DNA of 64,000 nt from Vanessa cardui (GCF_905220365.1 NC_061151.1:5016197-5080196); one strand, 5' to 3'. Numbered from the stretch's first letter, positions 10,138 to 22,139 are shown. Numbers and translations are program-made. The notes: generated by a model not told the origin, from the sequence alone.

Positions 10138-10390
10138 AGAGCCTGTAAATTTCCCACTGCTGGGCTAAGCCCTCAGCCCGATTTAATGAGAAAGCTAGGA
10201 GTTTAATCCGTCAAGCTGCTCCAATGCGTGTTGGATGGATTCACATGTGGCAGAATTTCGTTGAAATTAAACACATTTAGGTTTCCTCTCGTTGTTTTCA
10301 TCTACCGCCGAGTTCGAGATGAATTATGAATATAAATTGAGCTCATGAAAATTCAGAGGTGCCTGGGCCAACCACTGTGCCATCTCGGTC
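10138..10390 (-). mobile_element. Metulj-type SINE
   Basis: In reverse: CCTGTAAATTTCCCACTGCT, ATGTGGCAGAATTTCGTTG and head AACCACTGTGCCATCTCGGT. Part of the B-box region is deleted. Confidence 0.75.
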
Positions 10391-10594
10391 AGACTCCACA
10401 AAGAACACTGAGATATCCACGAAGGTCCGCATGGGCTCTGGGATTATAGGCCGGGGCGATGGCCCCCTACGGTGGTGGCAACGCCGTCTACAACTACAGT
10501 CGGGACACTGGGTGGATTACTATCCATGGTATCTGATCCAGGTGGGTTTCACGCCACAGAGCGGAACGAGGAACTCAAAATAAAAAAAAAAAAA
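10391..10594 (+). mobile_element. Poly(A)-tailed retroposon fragment
   Basis: Ends in AAAATA followed by 13 A. The body includes GGCCGGGGCGATGGCCCCC and GATCCAGGTGGGTTTCACGC. It starts where a minus-strand SINE head ends. Likely a LINE 3' end; family not identified. Confidence 0.45.
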
Positions 10595-10949
10595 CTTATC
10601 AAAAACAAACCTTTACATTTACAAAATAGGTTTATTGATGTAGGTTTAATCCAGACACCATTTTCATAATAAATGATTACTAAGTCACTGATTTCGTGAC
10701 CATATCGTTCTTCGCAGACTCCATGTCTGTTGAGCAACGTTTTAAACTGGTACGACATTACGCATCACAGTATATCACACGAATTAATACAACATTTAGC
10801 TTTATAAACGTTTTAGTTTTATAATTTTACAATAATTACATCATAAGATCTCATTTTAGTGGAGTAACAGTTATTTAAGTACATAACTATTTATTTGTAA
10901 ATTTATTTAATGTTACTAATTTAAATTTAAGTATCAATGATAATTAATG

Positions 10950-11112
10950 CGATTGTGTTTAACTAACATGATTGTATTTTTAATTTCTTGCCGGTTTTTT
11001 TCGATAGAATCTACTTTCCGAATCGGTAGCTTCACTTAATAGAGTTGTTAAACGATTCAAAGGGGCCTAAATACCTTCTTGAATAAAGCATATTTATCTC
11101 ATATCGACTGGA
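10950..11112 (+). mobile_element. LINE 3'-end fragment (DDKKAW family)
   Basis: Contains TTCTTGCCGGTTTTTT, AGAATCTACTTTCCGAATCG and a tail with CTTGAATAAAGCATATTT. Confidence 0.6.
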
Positions 11113-11483
11113 TAATCTGAAATTGGAATAAATTACATTTTTTTTTTGTTTTGGTATGGTATGGTTAATTGTAAATTATAAGGTTATTAACTCCCTTGTG
11201 GGACAATGTATACGGTTTTACAAAAGTTTTCTTACGTTGGATCGATTCAAGAGTTTGCGTGCTAAAGGATATTACAAAACTAATGAGTTTTGATTACACA
11301 CCTTGGGAATGACGCTCGCGACCAGGCTTATTTCAAATAACGGAAATATAAATTTGATTATTGTTGGTAATATATAGTATAATTTTTACCTTATATTCAA
11401 TAAAGATTTTTTAAGTCGATATTGATAATATTTACTAGTGAAATAAGGTCATAACACCTTTGAATAAGCTGCTTTAAAGGTGT

Positions 11484-11737
11484 AAGCTAAGATGGCCCAG
11501 TGGTTAGAACGCGTGCTACTAAACCGGTGATCTCGGGTTCAAGCCCAGGCAAACTCCACTATATATATGTGCTTAATTTGTGTTTGTAATTCATCTCGTA
11601 CTCGGCGGTGATGGATAACATTGTGAGCACACCTGTATGTGTCTCATTCCATCGAAATTCTGACACATGTGCATTCCACCAACCCGCATTGGAAGAGGAG
11701 GCCTTAGCCCCGCAGGAGGAAATTCACAGGCTGTAAC
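11484..11737 (+). mobile_element. Metulj-type SINE
   Basis: Head AAGATGGCCCAGTGGTTAG, B box CGGGTTCAAGCCCAGG, and tail AATTCACAGGCTGTAAC. Part of the TGGAATATGTTCCAAACC region is deleted. Confidence 0.8.
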
Positions 11738-12279
11738 TAACTTAAAGGTATTATGCATATAAGCCTTCCTCGGTTCATAACAAATTTCGTGAAATTCAGT
11801 TTTGTGTTTATCCTCCTCTATCCTATCCAACCTCAATCATTTTTACAAGTTTATTTTCTCTCTATAATTTTGAAGATTAACGTAAATTAAAGGGGGGGTG
11901 GAAAGGTGTAAGGCGGCGATTATTTTCTTATGCACTGGACTTCTGGCCTACCTAGCTACGCCACTGGAGGGTATTTCACTGAACTGAGGCATATCCTGGT
12001 AAACAATACCTAGAAGGTATGTGGGAAACTATTCAGAAAAGAAGGTATATGAAGGTAAAACCACAGACATGATTTAGTCTTTGAAAATAAATAAATAATT
12101 GGACTAGAATTGTCCATAAGGAAATACCTTGCACTATTATAGCACAAAGATTTTATCGAACACTACAATTTAGATATTTAATTAAAATGTAATTGCTATT
12201 ATTGTTATATTATTTAAATATTAAGCTTTTAATAATATTAAATAGACGTTTTTTAAGTCTGTTTTTTAATAATTTACTT

Positions 12280-12498
12280 GGTGATAGGGCTTTGTGTAAG
12301 CCCGTTTGGGTAAGTACCACTCATTCATCAGTTATTCTACCGCCAAACAACAGTGCTCAGCATTGTCCCAAGGTTGGTGGCGCATTGACGTTGTAAGGAA
12401 TTGTTAATATTTCTTACAGCGTCATTGTCTTTGGGTGATGGTGACCCTTACCATCAGGTGGCCCATATGCTCGTCCGCCAACCTATAACATAAAAAAA
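12280..12498 (+). repeat. GGTGGCCCATATGCTCGT-family repeat
   Basis: GATAGGGCTTTGTGTAAGCC to GCTCGTCCGCCAACCTATAA then CATAAAAAAA. Confidence 0.75.
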
Positions 12499-12667
12499 TG
12501 TATTGTAGTTATAAATCGCGAGGTTCCTGGTTCGAATCACGGAACAATAAAAGTTATTTGATTTAGGGTAATCTTTTTAACAGTTTGATACTTGGAAATT
12601 AACAGCTTATATTTATATGCCTCAGACAGCACGCAAAGCTGTTGGAACTCTTTGTAATTATGTTGGA

Positions 12668-13168
12668 CTAGTATTCACCCGCGGTTTCGATCGTATCTCA
12701 GGGTTGACATATGTTCGGCAAAAAAGTAGCCTATGTCCTTTCTTGGAGTTCAAGTTTCAACAACAACAACAACAACAACAGCCTGCAAATTCCCACAGCT
12801 TAGCTAAAGGCCCCCTCACCCTTTGAGGAGAAGGTTTGGAACATATTTCACCACGCTGTTCCAATGCGGGTTGGTGGAATACACATGTGGCAGAATTTCT
12901 ATGAAATTTGTCACATGCAGGTTTCCTCACGATGTTTTCCTTCACCGCTGAGCACGAGATGAATTATAAAGACAATTTAAGCACATGAATCAGCGGTGCT
13001 TGCCTGGGTTTGAACTCGCAATCATCGTTTAAGATGCACGCGTTCTAACCACTGGGCCATCTCGGCTTCGCACCAAATTTCATGAAATCCGGTTCAGCGG
13101 TTTGGTCGTGAAAGAGCGACATACAGACAAAGTTACTTTCACATTTATAATATTAATATAAATATAGA
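12668..13168 (-). mobile_element. Helitron-like family 1, interrupted by a SINE
   Basis: CTAG end at 12668-12671, TC end at 13167-13168. Pieces 12668-12757 and 13065-13168 join across the SINE. Confidence 0.8.
12758..13064 (-). mobile_element. Metulj-type SINE inside a Helitron-like element
   Basis: A CAACAACAACAA tail (reverse) at about 12758-12782, body, and head ending CTGGGCCATCTC. The Helitron-like sequence resumes immediately on both sides. Confidence 0.85.
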
Positions 13169-13194
13169 TTACATATACTATATATAATATATCA

Positions 13195-13452
13195 TAGGTA
13201 TTATTCGATACGAGATTTTGTAGATGATAAAAAAGCGTGGAATTAATAGCTGTTGACATCCAGGCAGGATATATTAATTTAAATAATTGTATTAACTAAC
13301 ATGACTGTATTTTTTTTAAATGTTGAAAAAGAGTAACTACTGAGTTTCTTGCCGGTTCTTCTGGGTAGAATCTACTTTCCGAAACGGTGGTAGCTTCACT
13401 TGCTCAAAAGTGCTTGAAGAAGCTCACTTGAATAGTATATTTTGATTTGATT
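13195..13452 (+). pseudogene. LINE 3' end (YYS..DF.DDKKAW family)
   Basis: Contains a decayed YYSIRDFVDDKKAW reading, GGCAGGATATATTAATTT, AGAATCTACTTTCCGAAACG and a TTTTGATTTGATT tail. Same family as 29215-29540. Confidence 0.65.
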
Positions 13453-13690
13453 ATGTTACCTGAAGGTAATTATCAATACCTAATTGGCGCCTTAAGAAGT
13501 GTTCTTAAACCAACCAACCCAAATCAACACTGCGCTACCAACCTTGGGAACTTATATGTTATGTTCCTTGTGCCTGAAATTACACTGGGTCACTCACCCT
13601 TCAACATGAACACAACAATACTGAGTACTGTTGTTGGCGGTTGAATATCTGATGAGTGGTACCTACCCTAAGCTCTATCACCAATTCAAT
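13453..13690 (-). repeat. GGTGGCCCATATGCTCGT-family repeat
   Basis: In reverse: CAACCTTGGGAACTTATATG, GTCACTCACCCTTCAACATG and ATCTGATGAGTGGTACCTAC. It directly abuts the LINE 3' end at 13195-13452. Confidence 0.7.
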
Positions 13691-14275
13691 TTCATATTAA
13701 ATCTCGGTATGATTGAAGTCTTATGACATTACACTGGCTCACTACTGTCAGGAGAATATATGAATACTCACCAAAGAACATACCTACTATCTTGAACTAC
13801 CTATCTTGAGTGTCTTCCAAGAGCCCACTTACCAGACTTGCACAAAGTCTTACCAGGCACGTTTTTTCGCAAATATGTACTTTAAAGCTATATAAATAGA
13901 GTTAAAAATTGATTGAGTATAATTTTCATTCATCGCGTGTTATGAATTCAAATATTATGCAAAAAACAAGTTTCTATACTGTTTTAAAGAAGTCTTGTTA
14001 TACATAACGCAATAATTATGAATATTTATGACATTATGTCAGTATAGCGTGATTAAGTTGTGACGAGGGATAATGCGTTTGTTTGTATATGTTAATACAT
14101 TATTATACAATTGTGAAATGTTCAAATATCAACATATTATAAAACAAAATCAATCGCGAACATCTGTCTGTATGTTCTCGATAACCTGCGAAACTACTGA
14201 ACCGATTTTCATTCGGTTTTCACTTATCTCTTTTCTTTGTCGCACCTCCAAAAAAATGGAACTCTTTACCAGCAT

Positions 14276-14462
14276 GAGTCGAGATGGCCCAGTGGTTAGT
14301 ACGCGTGCATCTTAACCGATGATTGCGGGTTCAAAACCAGGCAAGCACCGCTGATTCATGGGCTTAATTTGTCTTTATAATTCATCTCGTGCTCAGCGGT
14401 GAAGGAAAACATCGTGAGGAAGTGCGTGTGACAAATTTCATAGAAATTCTGCCACATGTGTA
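14276..14462 (+). mobile_element. Metulj-type SINE, 3'-truncated
   Basis: GAGTCGAGATGGCCCAGTGG through AGAAATTCTGCCACATGTG. Confidence 0.8.
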
Positions 14463-14559
14463 TACCATACTCTCTAAAACTGTAACTGTTCACTTTTAAT
14501 TTATGTGTACTTGTTTAAATAACTTTATATAATTATATAGTGTAGTTTCTTTACTTATT

Positions 14560-14750
14560 TTTTTTATATAGTAGTAATTTAATTTAGTTAGATTAAGGTG
14601 TTATCGTTGCTATAAAACTTCTCAGACAATGTTGTGAATACCTGTAATAGGTGTACATAAATGAAGACCTGATACTTTTGACTGTAGTTTTATATATAAA
14701 TGTTGCATATGTGTACTGTTGGTGTTCCTAAATAAATAAATAAATAAATA
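14560..14750 (+). mobile_element. LINE 3'-end fragment with (AAAT)n tail
   Basis: AT-rich 3' region ending in five AAAT units (14731-14750). Assigned to a LINE from its tail and its similarity to the fragment at 5325-5440. Confidence 0.4.
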
Positions 14751-14995
14751 AGTTGTGTCATACTACCTGTACTACTCATAAAAAAAACTACCATTAAACC
14801 CAGTACATAAATATATACTAGTATTTAAAATGTCAAAACAGTAAATCCAATGTCAGCATAAATGGCACAAGTTTGAGAATGAAAGTTTAAAATTTTAACA
14901 GATCTGACATTTGATTATGATGATTAATTATTGGTCGTAAGTAGCTTAATACTTAATCTGATATAACATTTAAATGTATACTTAGACATTTCAAG

Positions 14996-15210
14996 GAGCT
15001 GAGATAGCCCAGTGGTTAGAACGCGTGCATTTACACAGATGATTGCGGGTTCAAATCGCGTTGTGTTTATAATTCATCTCGTGATCGTTGGTGAAGGTAA
15101 ACATCATGAGGAAATCTGCATGTATTTAATTTTAAATGTGAATCGATCAAGCTGCATTGGAGTAGCGTGGTGGAATATGCTTCTAACTTTCTCCGCAAAG
15201 GGTAGGGAAG
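14996..15210 (+). mobile_element. Metulj-type SINE, truncated and diverged
   Basis: GAGCTGAGATAGCCCAGTGG, then GATTGCGGGTTCAAATCG, a GAATATGCTTCTAAC remnant and a short CTCCGCAAAGGG region. Confidence 0.7.
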
Positions 15211-15456
15211 CGTACACCCAATTTACTGTTACCATAAGACAATCAAAACTCAGTGATGCTTGCCCAAATTAGAACGTTAGCCTCGGGTAAGATTTATGTG
15301 TTCTATTTCACAACAAAACCTATTAATTGTGACTCAGTTCATTTCCTAAATATATATAATTTCGTAGCGGTATGTCCGCTATATTGCTCGAACGATTTAT
15401 TATTTTCTCTGATCTAATAATACACTGGAATTCTGCAATGATTTTTAAGTCTATAA

Positions 15457-15955
15457 TCTAGATTAATATTACTACAACAACAACAGCCTGTAAATTCCCA
15501 TTGGTGGGCTAAAGGCCTCCTCTCCCATTGAGGAGAAGGTTTGGAATATATTCTACCACGCTGTTCCAATGCGGGTTGGTGGAGTACACATGTGGCAGAA
15601 TTTCTATGAAATTTGTCACATGCAGGTTTCCTCACGATGTTTTCCTTCACCGCTGAGCGCGAGATGAATTATAAAGACAAATTAAGCACATGAATCAGCG
15701 GTGCTTGCCTGGGTTTGAACCCGCAATCATCGGTTAAGATGCACGCGTTCTAACCACTGGGCCATCTCGACTCGTAATATTATTAATGTTAAAGTTACTA
15801 TTTTTGTGTGTTTGTCGCTCTTTCACGACCAAACCGCTGAACCGAATTTGATGAAATATGGTGTGAACATATGGTGAGGACGTAGGCTACGTTTTTTGCC
15901 AAACACGTGACAACCAACCGACTAAAACGCGAATAAAGACGCGGGTTACAACTAG
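15457..15955 (+). mobile_element. Helitron-like family 1, interrupted by a SINE
   Basis: 5' TCTAGATTAATATTA at 15457 after an A; 3' CTAG at 15952-15955 before a T. The SINE sits 15 bases in. Confidence 0.85.
15472..15774 (-). mobile_element. Metulj-type SINE inside a Helitron-like element
   Basis: Full-length reverse copy. Flanked by TAATATTA at 15464-15471 and 15775-15782, which is the target duplication within the 5' end of the Helitron-like element. Confidence 0.85.
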
Positions 15956-16489
15956 TCTTGATATAACATATAAGTAACATATTCATCAACAAGTAACCAT
16001 GCGTTCATATAGATCAATTTGCATGTCTATATATTTTTAACTTTTTTATCTTACGACTACTACGGACTTATCTATTATAAAACGGATATAAATGTCATAT
16101 TCAAATATATTAATGTAAATATTTATACACGATAAAGAATTTTGTTTTTTAAAAGCGATAACAGAATAAATAATGGTCCTTCGAGCCGGATCAGAAATAG
16201 AAAGCTCGAAATGATAAACCTTTTATCATTAATAAACTTCAATCTTATGTAAAACAACATATATATGTATATGACAGATAGACGCGAAGATGGTTCGTTT
16301 TGGGTTCATCATCTTCGATATACATATTCACGAAATAATACAATAAATCTATAGCGGGATTCGTATACTGATTATTACAATATTTTTATAAGCCGCTATA
16401 CCCTTATGTCATATCCTTTTTGACAGCTGACATTTCTTGCTTTTCTAACACGATTCTCACTGGCCATCAAGAATTAAAGCCCATTACAC
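15956..16489. other. AT-rich intergenic, no feature recognised
   Basis: Only a small imperfect hairpin (CGAAGATG ... CATCTTCG, about 16286-16318) stands out. Confidence 0.5.
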
Positions 16490-16855
16490 AATTGAAAAAA
16501 ATAAGGTATAAGAGATAAGGAATAATGAATAAGGAACAAGGAATAAGGAAAATCACAACAAACAAAACACAATAAGCAATAGGCTACAATATTTAACCAA
16601 TCACAGCTATTGAATACCTGCTACTAGTTACGTGCTGCTGTTAGTTTTACGACACTTCGTTGAAAAATGCCCTGCGATTGGCTCGCTATAAGAAATAAGA
16701 AACAAATTACCTCCGCGAAGGAAATTTTATTCTTATTTATTATTCCTTATTTTTGAATTATGAATTGATTAACGGTGCTGCCATCGCTGGATTCCGCTAT
16801 TCCTTATTTCTCGTTCCTTATTCCTTATTCCTTATCGCTTATTTTTTTCATTGAG
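16490..16855. mobile_element. Foldback MITE with (ATAAGGA)-rich inverted ends
   Basis: The left arm (AATTGAAAAAAATAAGG onward) and right arm (CCTTATCGCTTATTTTTTTC) are inverted copies of about 55 bases built from degenerate ATAAGGA units. The centre is unique. No target duplication is certain. Confidence 0.7.
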
Positions 16856-16973
16856 TAAATAGGCTTACATCTCTATACTATGTGATTTCAATCAAAGTAC
16901 TTAATTATCTGACGCTGCGACATATATATATATATATGACTCATTATATAATAAATTGTTATAATATAAAAGA

Positions 16974-17274
16974 TAACAACAACAACAGCCTGTAAATTCC
17001 CACAGCTGGGCTAAAGGCCTACTCTCCCTTAGAGGAGAAGGTTTGGAAAATATTCCACCACGCTGTTCCAATGCGGGTTGGTGGAATACACATGTAGCAG
17101 AATTTCTATGAAATTTCTCACATGCAGGTTTCCTCACGATGTTTTCCTTCACCGCCGAGTACGAGATGAATTATAAAGACAAATTAAGCACATGAAACAG
17201 CGGTGCTTGCCTGGGTTTGAACCCGCAATCATCGGTTAAGATGCACGCGTTCTAACCACTGGGCCATCTCGACT
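16974..17274 (-). mobile_element. Metulj-type SINE, full length
   Basis: Reverse copy with CAACAACAACAG tail and head CTGGGCCATCTCGACTC. The flanks ATAATATAAAAGATA (left) and ATAATATATATAAAAGATA (right) look like a target duplication with an added AT repeat. Confidence 0.85.
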
Positions 17275-17733
17275 CTTATAATATATATAAAAGATAAAAA
17301 GCGTATGATTAGTATTCGTCGATTTTAATACAGGATATATAATTGTAGGTGATTTAATATGTAATTTTATTACAGAAAAAATTGTATCTCCACAGTTTCT
17401 TGCTGATTCTTCGAAACCAGTTTGAAAAGCGGGTGTATCTTTACATTTAATAAATACGCCAGTAGAATGTATAGTATATATTTATTGTTGGTTTTATTTG
17501 TATATTATTGCTGTAAGATTAACAATCTAATTTTACAATATTTTTTTTATGTCGTTCCATGAGCGACTCTCTTTTGTTTTTTAATAATCCGTTTGCGCGG
17601 GAACGAAACGAAAAAAACCACTTTTACGAAAACGGATACACTAACAAAAATATGAGTTTATTAAATATATATTTATAATAGAAGAAGAAGAAAGAAGCGA
17701 TTTTAAGCAATACAGCATTATTGAAGTTATTCA

Positions 17734-17882
17734 TTTCGGGATTTTTGCCATGTTTTTTATTTTTGTTCAGTGGACCTCGATATTTCTCGCTTGAGTCTCA
17801 TGAACAGGACATTCGTAGATAATGTCGAAATATCGACCTCTACCGAACAAAAATAAAAAAACATAGTAAATATCCCGAAATT
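17734..17882. mobile_element. Foldback element with roughly 50-bp arms
   Basis: TTTCGGGATTTTTGCCATGT...GACCTCGATATTTC pairs with GAAATATCGACCTCTACCGA...ATATCCCGAAA. The arms are interrupted by a few mismatches. About 149 bp. Confidence 0.7.
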
Positions 17883-18471
17883 AATACCTTTAATAATAAA
17901 AATAACCATGTTCATTTAAAATCTAATACAGCATTAATCCTTATCCCATTAAATACCTTAAATACAATGCGCATTTAATATAGATCTGGTCATAGAGCTT
18001 TGTATTGTCTAATGACTGAATAACTGTGAACGTTGTAAGACATTCTGTATCTGTATTATATATAGTATCAGCATTGCAGCCGAAGCCGGGCGGATTACTA
18101 GTTATAATAAAAACAAATTCCATCATAACATCATTAATACAATACTTATTATCAGACATGGTCGCGTCCGAAAAAAGGCCTTAAACCATCTATATTAAAA
18201 TTGTACGAGATCATTTCAGATGGTCTTTATTTCGCTGATTATGGCCTAATAGCATGTAATTAACGCTCCGTAGGAAGTAAGTACGATCGTTAATTTTTTT
18301 CATCTCGAGAATCGTAATGATAGTTTTCAATTTATACTGACCGTAACGGATACCTTGGTTGAAATTCATTTGTTTGTAATTCATGAACATAATCAATTTA
18401 GATAATGAATCGTTTCCAATGATATTGCTGAGCTGAACACGTGTTTAAGGAAATATTTTGGTATCAAATCA
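17883..18471. other. AT-rich intergenic
   Basis: Holds one Helitron-like 3' end (18020-18101). Short open frames show no recognised protein. Confidence 0.5.
18020..18101 (+). mobile_element. Helitron-like family 2, 3' end
   Basis: TATAGTATCAGCATTGCAGC, CGAAGCCGGGCGGATTACTA and final G, giving CTAG at 18098-18101 before a T. Confidence 0.6.
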
Positions 18472-18862
18472 GGGTAAAATACATATTATTCAATACAAGA
18501 TTGTACAGACGATAAAAAAGCGTGGAATTGTTGACTTCCAAGTAGGGTTTATTACATTCATATATTGGTATCCGATTCTATACTAAAATTCCACAGATAT
18601 TTTTAACTATGCCGTTTCATAAATTTAAATTATTTGTAAAAAATACATACGTAAAGAATGCATATTATTCAGTGTAAGATTATGCAGACGATAAAAAAGC
18701 GTGGAATTAATTCTTGTCGACTTCCAGGCAGGATATGTTACATACATACATATATAATTGTATTTAACCAACATGACTCTATTTTTGAAAAAGAGTAACT
18801 ACTACGTCGGTTTTCCTCGGTAGAATCTACTTTCCGAATGTTTTCGATTGACGATTCGAAAG
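18472..18862 (+). repeat. Two adjacent truncated LINE 3' ends of the DDKKAW family
   Basis: A short piece (18472-18545) with GACGATAAAAAAGCGTGGAA is followed by a longer copy (18563-18862) that repeats the same motif near 18690 after TACTAAAATTCCACAGATAT. Both are on the + strand. Confidence 0.65.
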
Positions 18863-19308
18863 TGAATTATAATATGAAAAGTTATTGTGACAAAGATTTT
18901 AACGGTTTCAAATTGTTCATTTGAGTTACTATATTCAAGTTCGAATACATTTAATTGATTTTATTTTTTTTAAAAAAGAAGTCTAGTGTTGCAATATATA
19001 AAAAAGCTTAATCTTGCTCATTCTATATAAATATTTCCTGACGATTATTTCAAATTATATTTTGATGGGTCTCAATTTGCAACGCAAGATTTAAGTCGAA
19101 TACTTCTATTTGAAAAAAGAAATGTCTAATAACAGTCATCGGTCATATAAACTCGCTACATTAGTCACGGACAGACCATGTCTGAATATTTAAAAATAAA
19201 TATTTGTAAGTTTAGATTTTACTTACTTCCATGAGAATCAATGCGTTAAAATTTTAAGCAATTAGTCACAATATTTGGAGACAAGTTCTTGCGTCGATTT
19301 CAATCACC
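18863..19308. other. AT-rich intergenic, no feature recognised
   Basis: No repeat or coding signal seen. Confidence 0.5.
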
Positions 19309-19568
19309 ATAGGTGGTAGGTAGGTACCACCCACTCGTCAGATATTCTACCAAACAACAGTACTCAGTATTTTTGTGTACATGTTGAAGGGTGACTGACC
19401 CAGTGCAATTTTAGGTATAAGGAACATAACATTTTAGTTCCCAAGGTTGATGGCCGATTGGCGATGTGTGAAATGATAAATATTTCTTACCGCGCCATTT
19501 TCATTGGGTGGTGTTGACCACTTACCACCAGGTGGCCCATTTGCTAGTGCACGAACCAGTACCATAAA
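19309..19568 (+). repeat. GGTGGCCCATATGCTCGT-family repeat
   Basis: GGTAGGTAGGTACCACCCAC, TTAGTTCCCAAGGTTGATGG and CCACCAGGTGGCCCATTTGC. Confidence 0.75.
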
Positions 19569-19693
19569 AAAATGTCGTGTTTATTTAAATAAAGTAAACT
19601 TAGAAGAGAAATTAGTTTATCAGAAATACCAAAGATTTCCTTGGAAATAATAGTTTCGAATGGATTCCAGTTTAGAAAGAGAGTATCTATATA

Positions 19694-19890
19694 TATGTTT
19701 ATAATTCATCTCGTGCTCGGCGATGAAGGAAAACATCGTGATGAAACTTGTATGTGTCTAATTTCTTTGAAATTCAGTCACATGTGCATTCCACGAACCC
19801 GCATTGAAACAGCGTGGTGGAATATATTTCAAACCCTCTCCTTAATGGGATCGAAGGCCTTAGCTCAGCAGTGGGAAATTTACCAGACTT
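19694..19890 (+). mobile_element. Metulj-type SINE, 5'-truncated
   Basis: GTTTATAATTCATCTCGTGC, AACATCGTGATGAAACTTG and AGCAGTGGGAAATTTACCAG. The tRNA-like head is missing. Confidence 0.75.
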
Positions 19891-19894
19891 TTAC

Positions 19895-20528
19895 TTTGTT
19901 CTAAACTAAATTACTTAGAAGTATAGTACATTCAATCCAATTTATTAAAATCATGAAATATCATTCAATAAAAACTCCATAAACAGACAAAATTGATACA
20001 ATTGTATCATAATATATACATATGAATATATTTAGCGAATTTCCAAGTAAATCGTGAATGTTTTGGTTAATTATACGAATCAAATGAATCTCACGAATCT
20101 AACAAACAAAAGGTTATAACAATGTCGATTGCTGTACAGCGATCGCATTAAAACTCGACCCCGTCAGGTCATTATTCTATTGTTCGAGCTCGGGGTACCG
20201 CAAGGCAACGTACTGGGTCCTTTGTTTAATATATTAGTCATTAATGAAAAAATACTTATCTGATAATTAAAAACCGTCATAAATATTCATTTGAAATGTA
20301 TTTATCACAGAATTTCTGTTTTAGTTGTATTCAGTGATGTACATATAATTTTTAATGATCTTTTATTGAGGATGAGAACGATTGTTTTGTATACAGCTAA
20401 GTGGATTTCTGTTAGAGAAATTCACATGAAATCAAATTACCTATATATACTCTTGAGATAACGGATTCTTATATATGTATGAGATTTAAAATTAATGAAA
20501 ATTATTAAGGAGAGTCAGACTAAAGAAT
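19895..20528. other. AT-rich intergenic, no feature recognised
   Basis: A short stretch near 20180-20230 (GAGCTCGGGGTACCGCAAGG, then GTACTGGGTCCTTTGTTTAA) resembles the GVPQGSVLGPLLF motif of reverse transcriptases and is probably a tiny LINE scrap on the + strand. Confidence 0.5.
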
Positions 20529-21200
20529 GGTTACAAATGCTTTTACAATATTAGACTGCAGAATATCTTTTAAGCGGCTGAACCTACCTACATTGTAGGT
20601 GAACCTACCTAGACTGGCATGAACAAAAGCCTACTACCAATTAAACAACATTTACGACATTTGATTCTTAAGCATTTGGGTTCAAATCCAAGTACAAATA
20701 ATGGCAAGCTTTAGTCCAATTTCTTTACATGTTTATATGTATTGAATGTCGGGCTCGCTGGCACTGAAGGCGCTGGAATATCTACTAAAGAATAAACAGT
20801 GGTTACAACTGCTTCTATGTTATTAGACGGTAGAATGTCTAATGAGTGAGTATCTACCCATATTGGCAAATTGACGTGAACAAAGGCCTACCACAAAGTA
20901 AACAACATTAACGGTGTTTGATTCTTAAGCATTTGGGTACAAAGCCAAGTACTATTGATGGCGAGCCTTAGCTCAATTTTATTTGCTAAAAAAATCCTCT
21001 TTCGATTTTCCCCACGTAAAGTGGGGGGTATGTGGGATTCGTCAACACTGAAGGCGCCGGAATATGCACTAAGAATAAGTGGTACCCACTCTTCCCTTAC
21101 GGGGATCATCACGGGATCGCTTACACATGCTACCGTGACGATGAGACTAAACCCAAACTGGACTAGTAGGATTATCTATCTGACCCTATATTCATAGTTC
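20529..21200 (-). repeat. Tandemly arranged LINE-like pieces
   Basis: Two related units (about 20529-20790 and 20808-21085) share GGTTACAA.TGCTT, AATGTCTAATGAGTGAGTAT-like text, GATTCTTAAGCATTTGGGT and CTGAAGGCGC.GGAATAT. Their left halves match the minus strand of the GGTGGCCCATATGCTCGT family. The right end (21010-21150) carries CACTCTTCCCTTACGGGGAT and CATGCTACCGTGACGATGAG. Confidence 0.5.
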
Positions 21201-21596
21201 ATTTAACATTTGACCATCTTCAAATCTAAAAGAATATATAACTCTATGGTAGAACTAATCTTTATTAAGCGTTACGCCCGCTAACGTGCAAACGTGTTTA
21301 TCATGCTAAGCGCTTCCGTGTACCATTTATGTATTTAGTGTAATAGAAGAATATCTATTTATCTATTTATAGACTAGACATTCAAAAATCTAGATGACAA
21401 GTGTGACATTGAAAACAATATGGCCGACACGCTGAGACGTGTCAAACGCCCAAACAAATGCTCATTAAATTTTTTAGAAAACTATTAAATTAATGTAAGG
21501 AATATCATAGAGTTATGTAGCTAAAATAAATGTTTTTCTCTTATTATTATAATAAATAATATATTTATGATGACAGAGATATAATCTATATTATTA

Positions 21597-21770
21597 TCAA
21601 ATCAAATCAAATCAATTTATTCGAGTAAACTTCACAAAGAAGCGTTTTTGAATCGTCAACAATTAAATACTACCACCGTTTCGGAAAGCAGCTTCTAGCG
21701 AGAAGAAACGGCAAGAAACATGCATAGTTGCTCTTTTTAAATCAACAGATTTACAATGCTGTTGTAAATG
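21597..21770 (-). mobile_element. LINE 3'-end fragment (DDKKAW family)
   Basis: In reverse: the AATCAAATCAAATCAATTTA tail, CCACCGTTTCGGAAAGCAGC and TAGTTGCTCTTTTT. Confidence 0.6.
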
Positions 21771-21909
21771 TACAATTGACAGTAATTAGTGTCCTATGAT
21801 GGAACCCGAGCCTATCTCCAGGCGTTTCTTAAAAAAAGTACTCTTTTAATGAATAATAATTAATTTAGTCTTAATAATCTTTTTAAATTTTGAGAATGGT
21901 TAATTTATT

Positions 21910-22114
21910 ATATTTTATTATTTAAATATTATAAATGTGAAAGTATCTCTGTGTGTCTGTCTGACTGCTCTTTCACGACCAAACCGTTGAACTGAATTTG
22001 ATGAAATTTGGTACGAAGCAACTTGAACTCCAAGAACGAACATAGGCTACTTTTACACATAACACATAACAACCAACACCCTAAAACACGAGAAACACAG
22101 CGGGCGACTACTAG
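21910..22114 (+). mobile_element. Helitron-like family 1
   Basis: ATTATAAATGTGAAAGTATC, CACGACCAAACCGTTGAACT and 3' CGGGCGACTACTAG at 22101-22114 before a T. The 5' end is decayed. Confidence 0.75.
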
Positions 22115-22139
22115 TATGACATGTAGGCGGACGTTTTTA

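Noticed and set aside
14731..14750. CRISPR-like or tandem direct repeats
   Set aside because: Only simple AAAT units at a LINE tail; no spacers, and the genome is eukaryotic.
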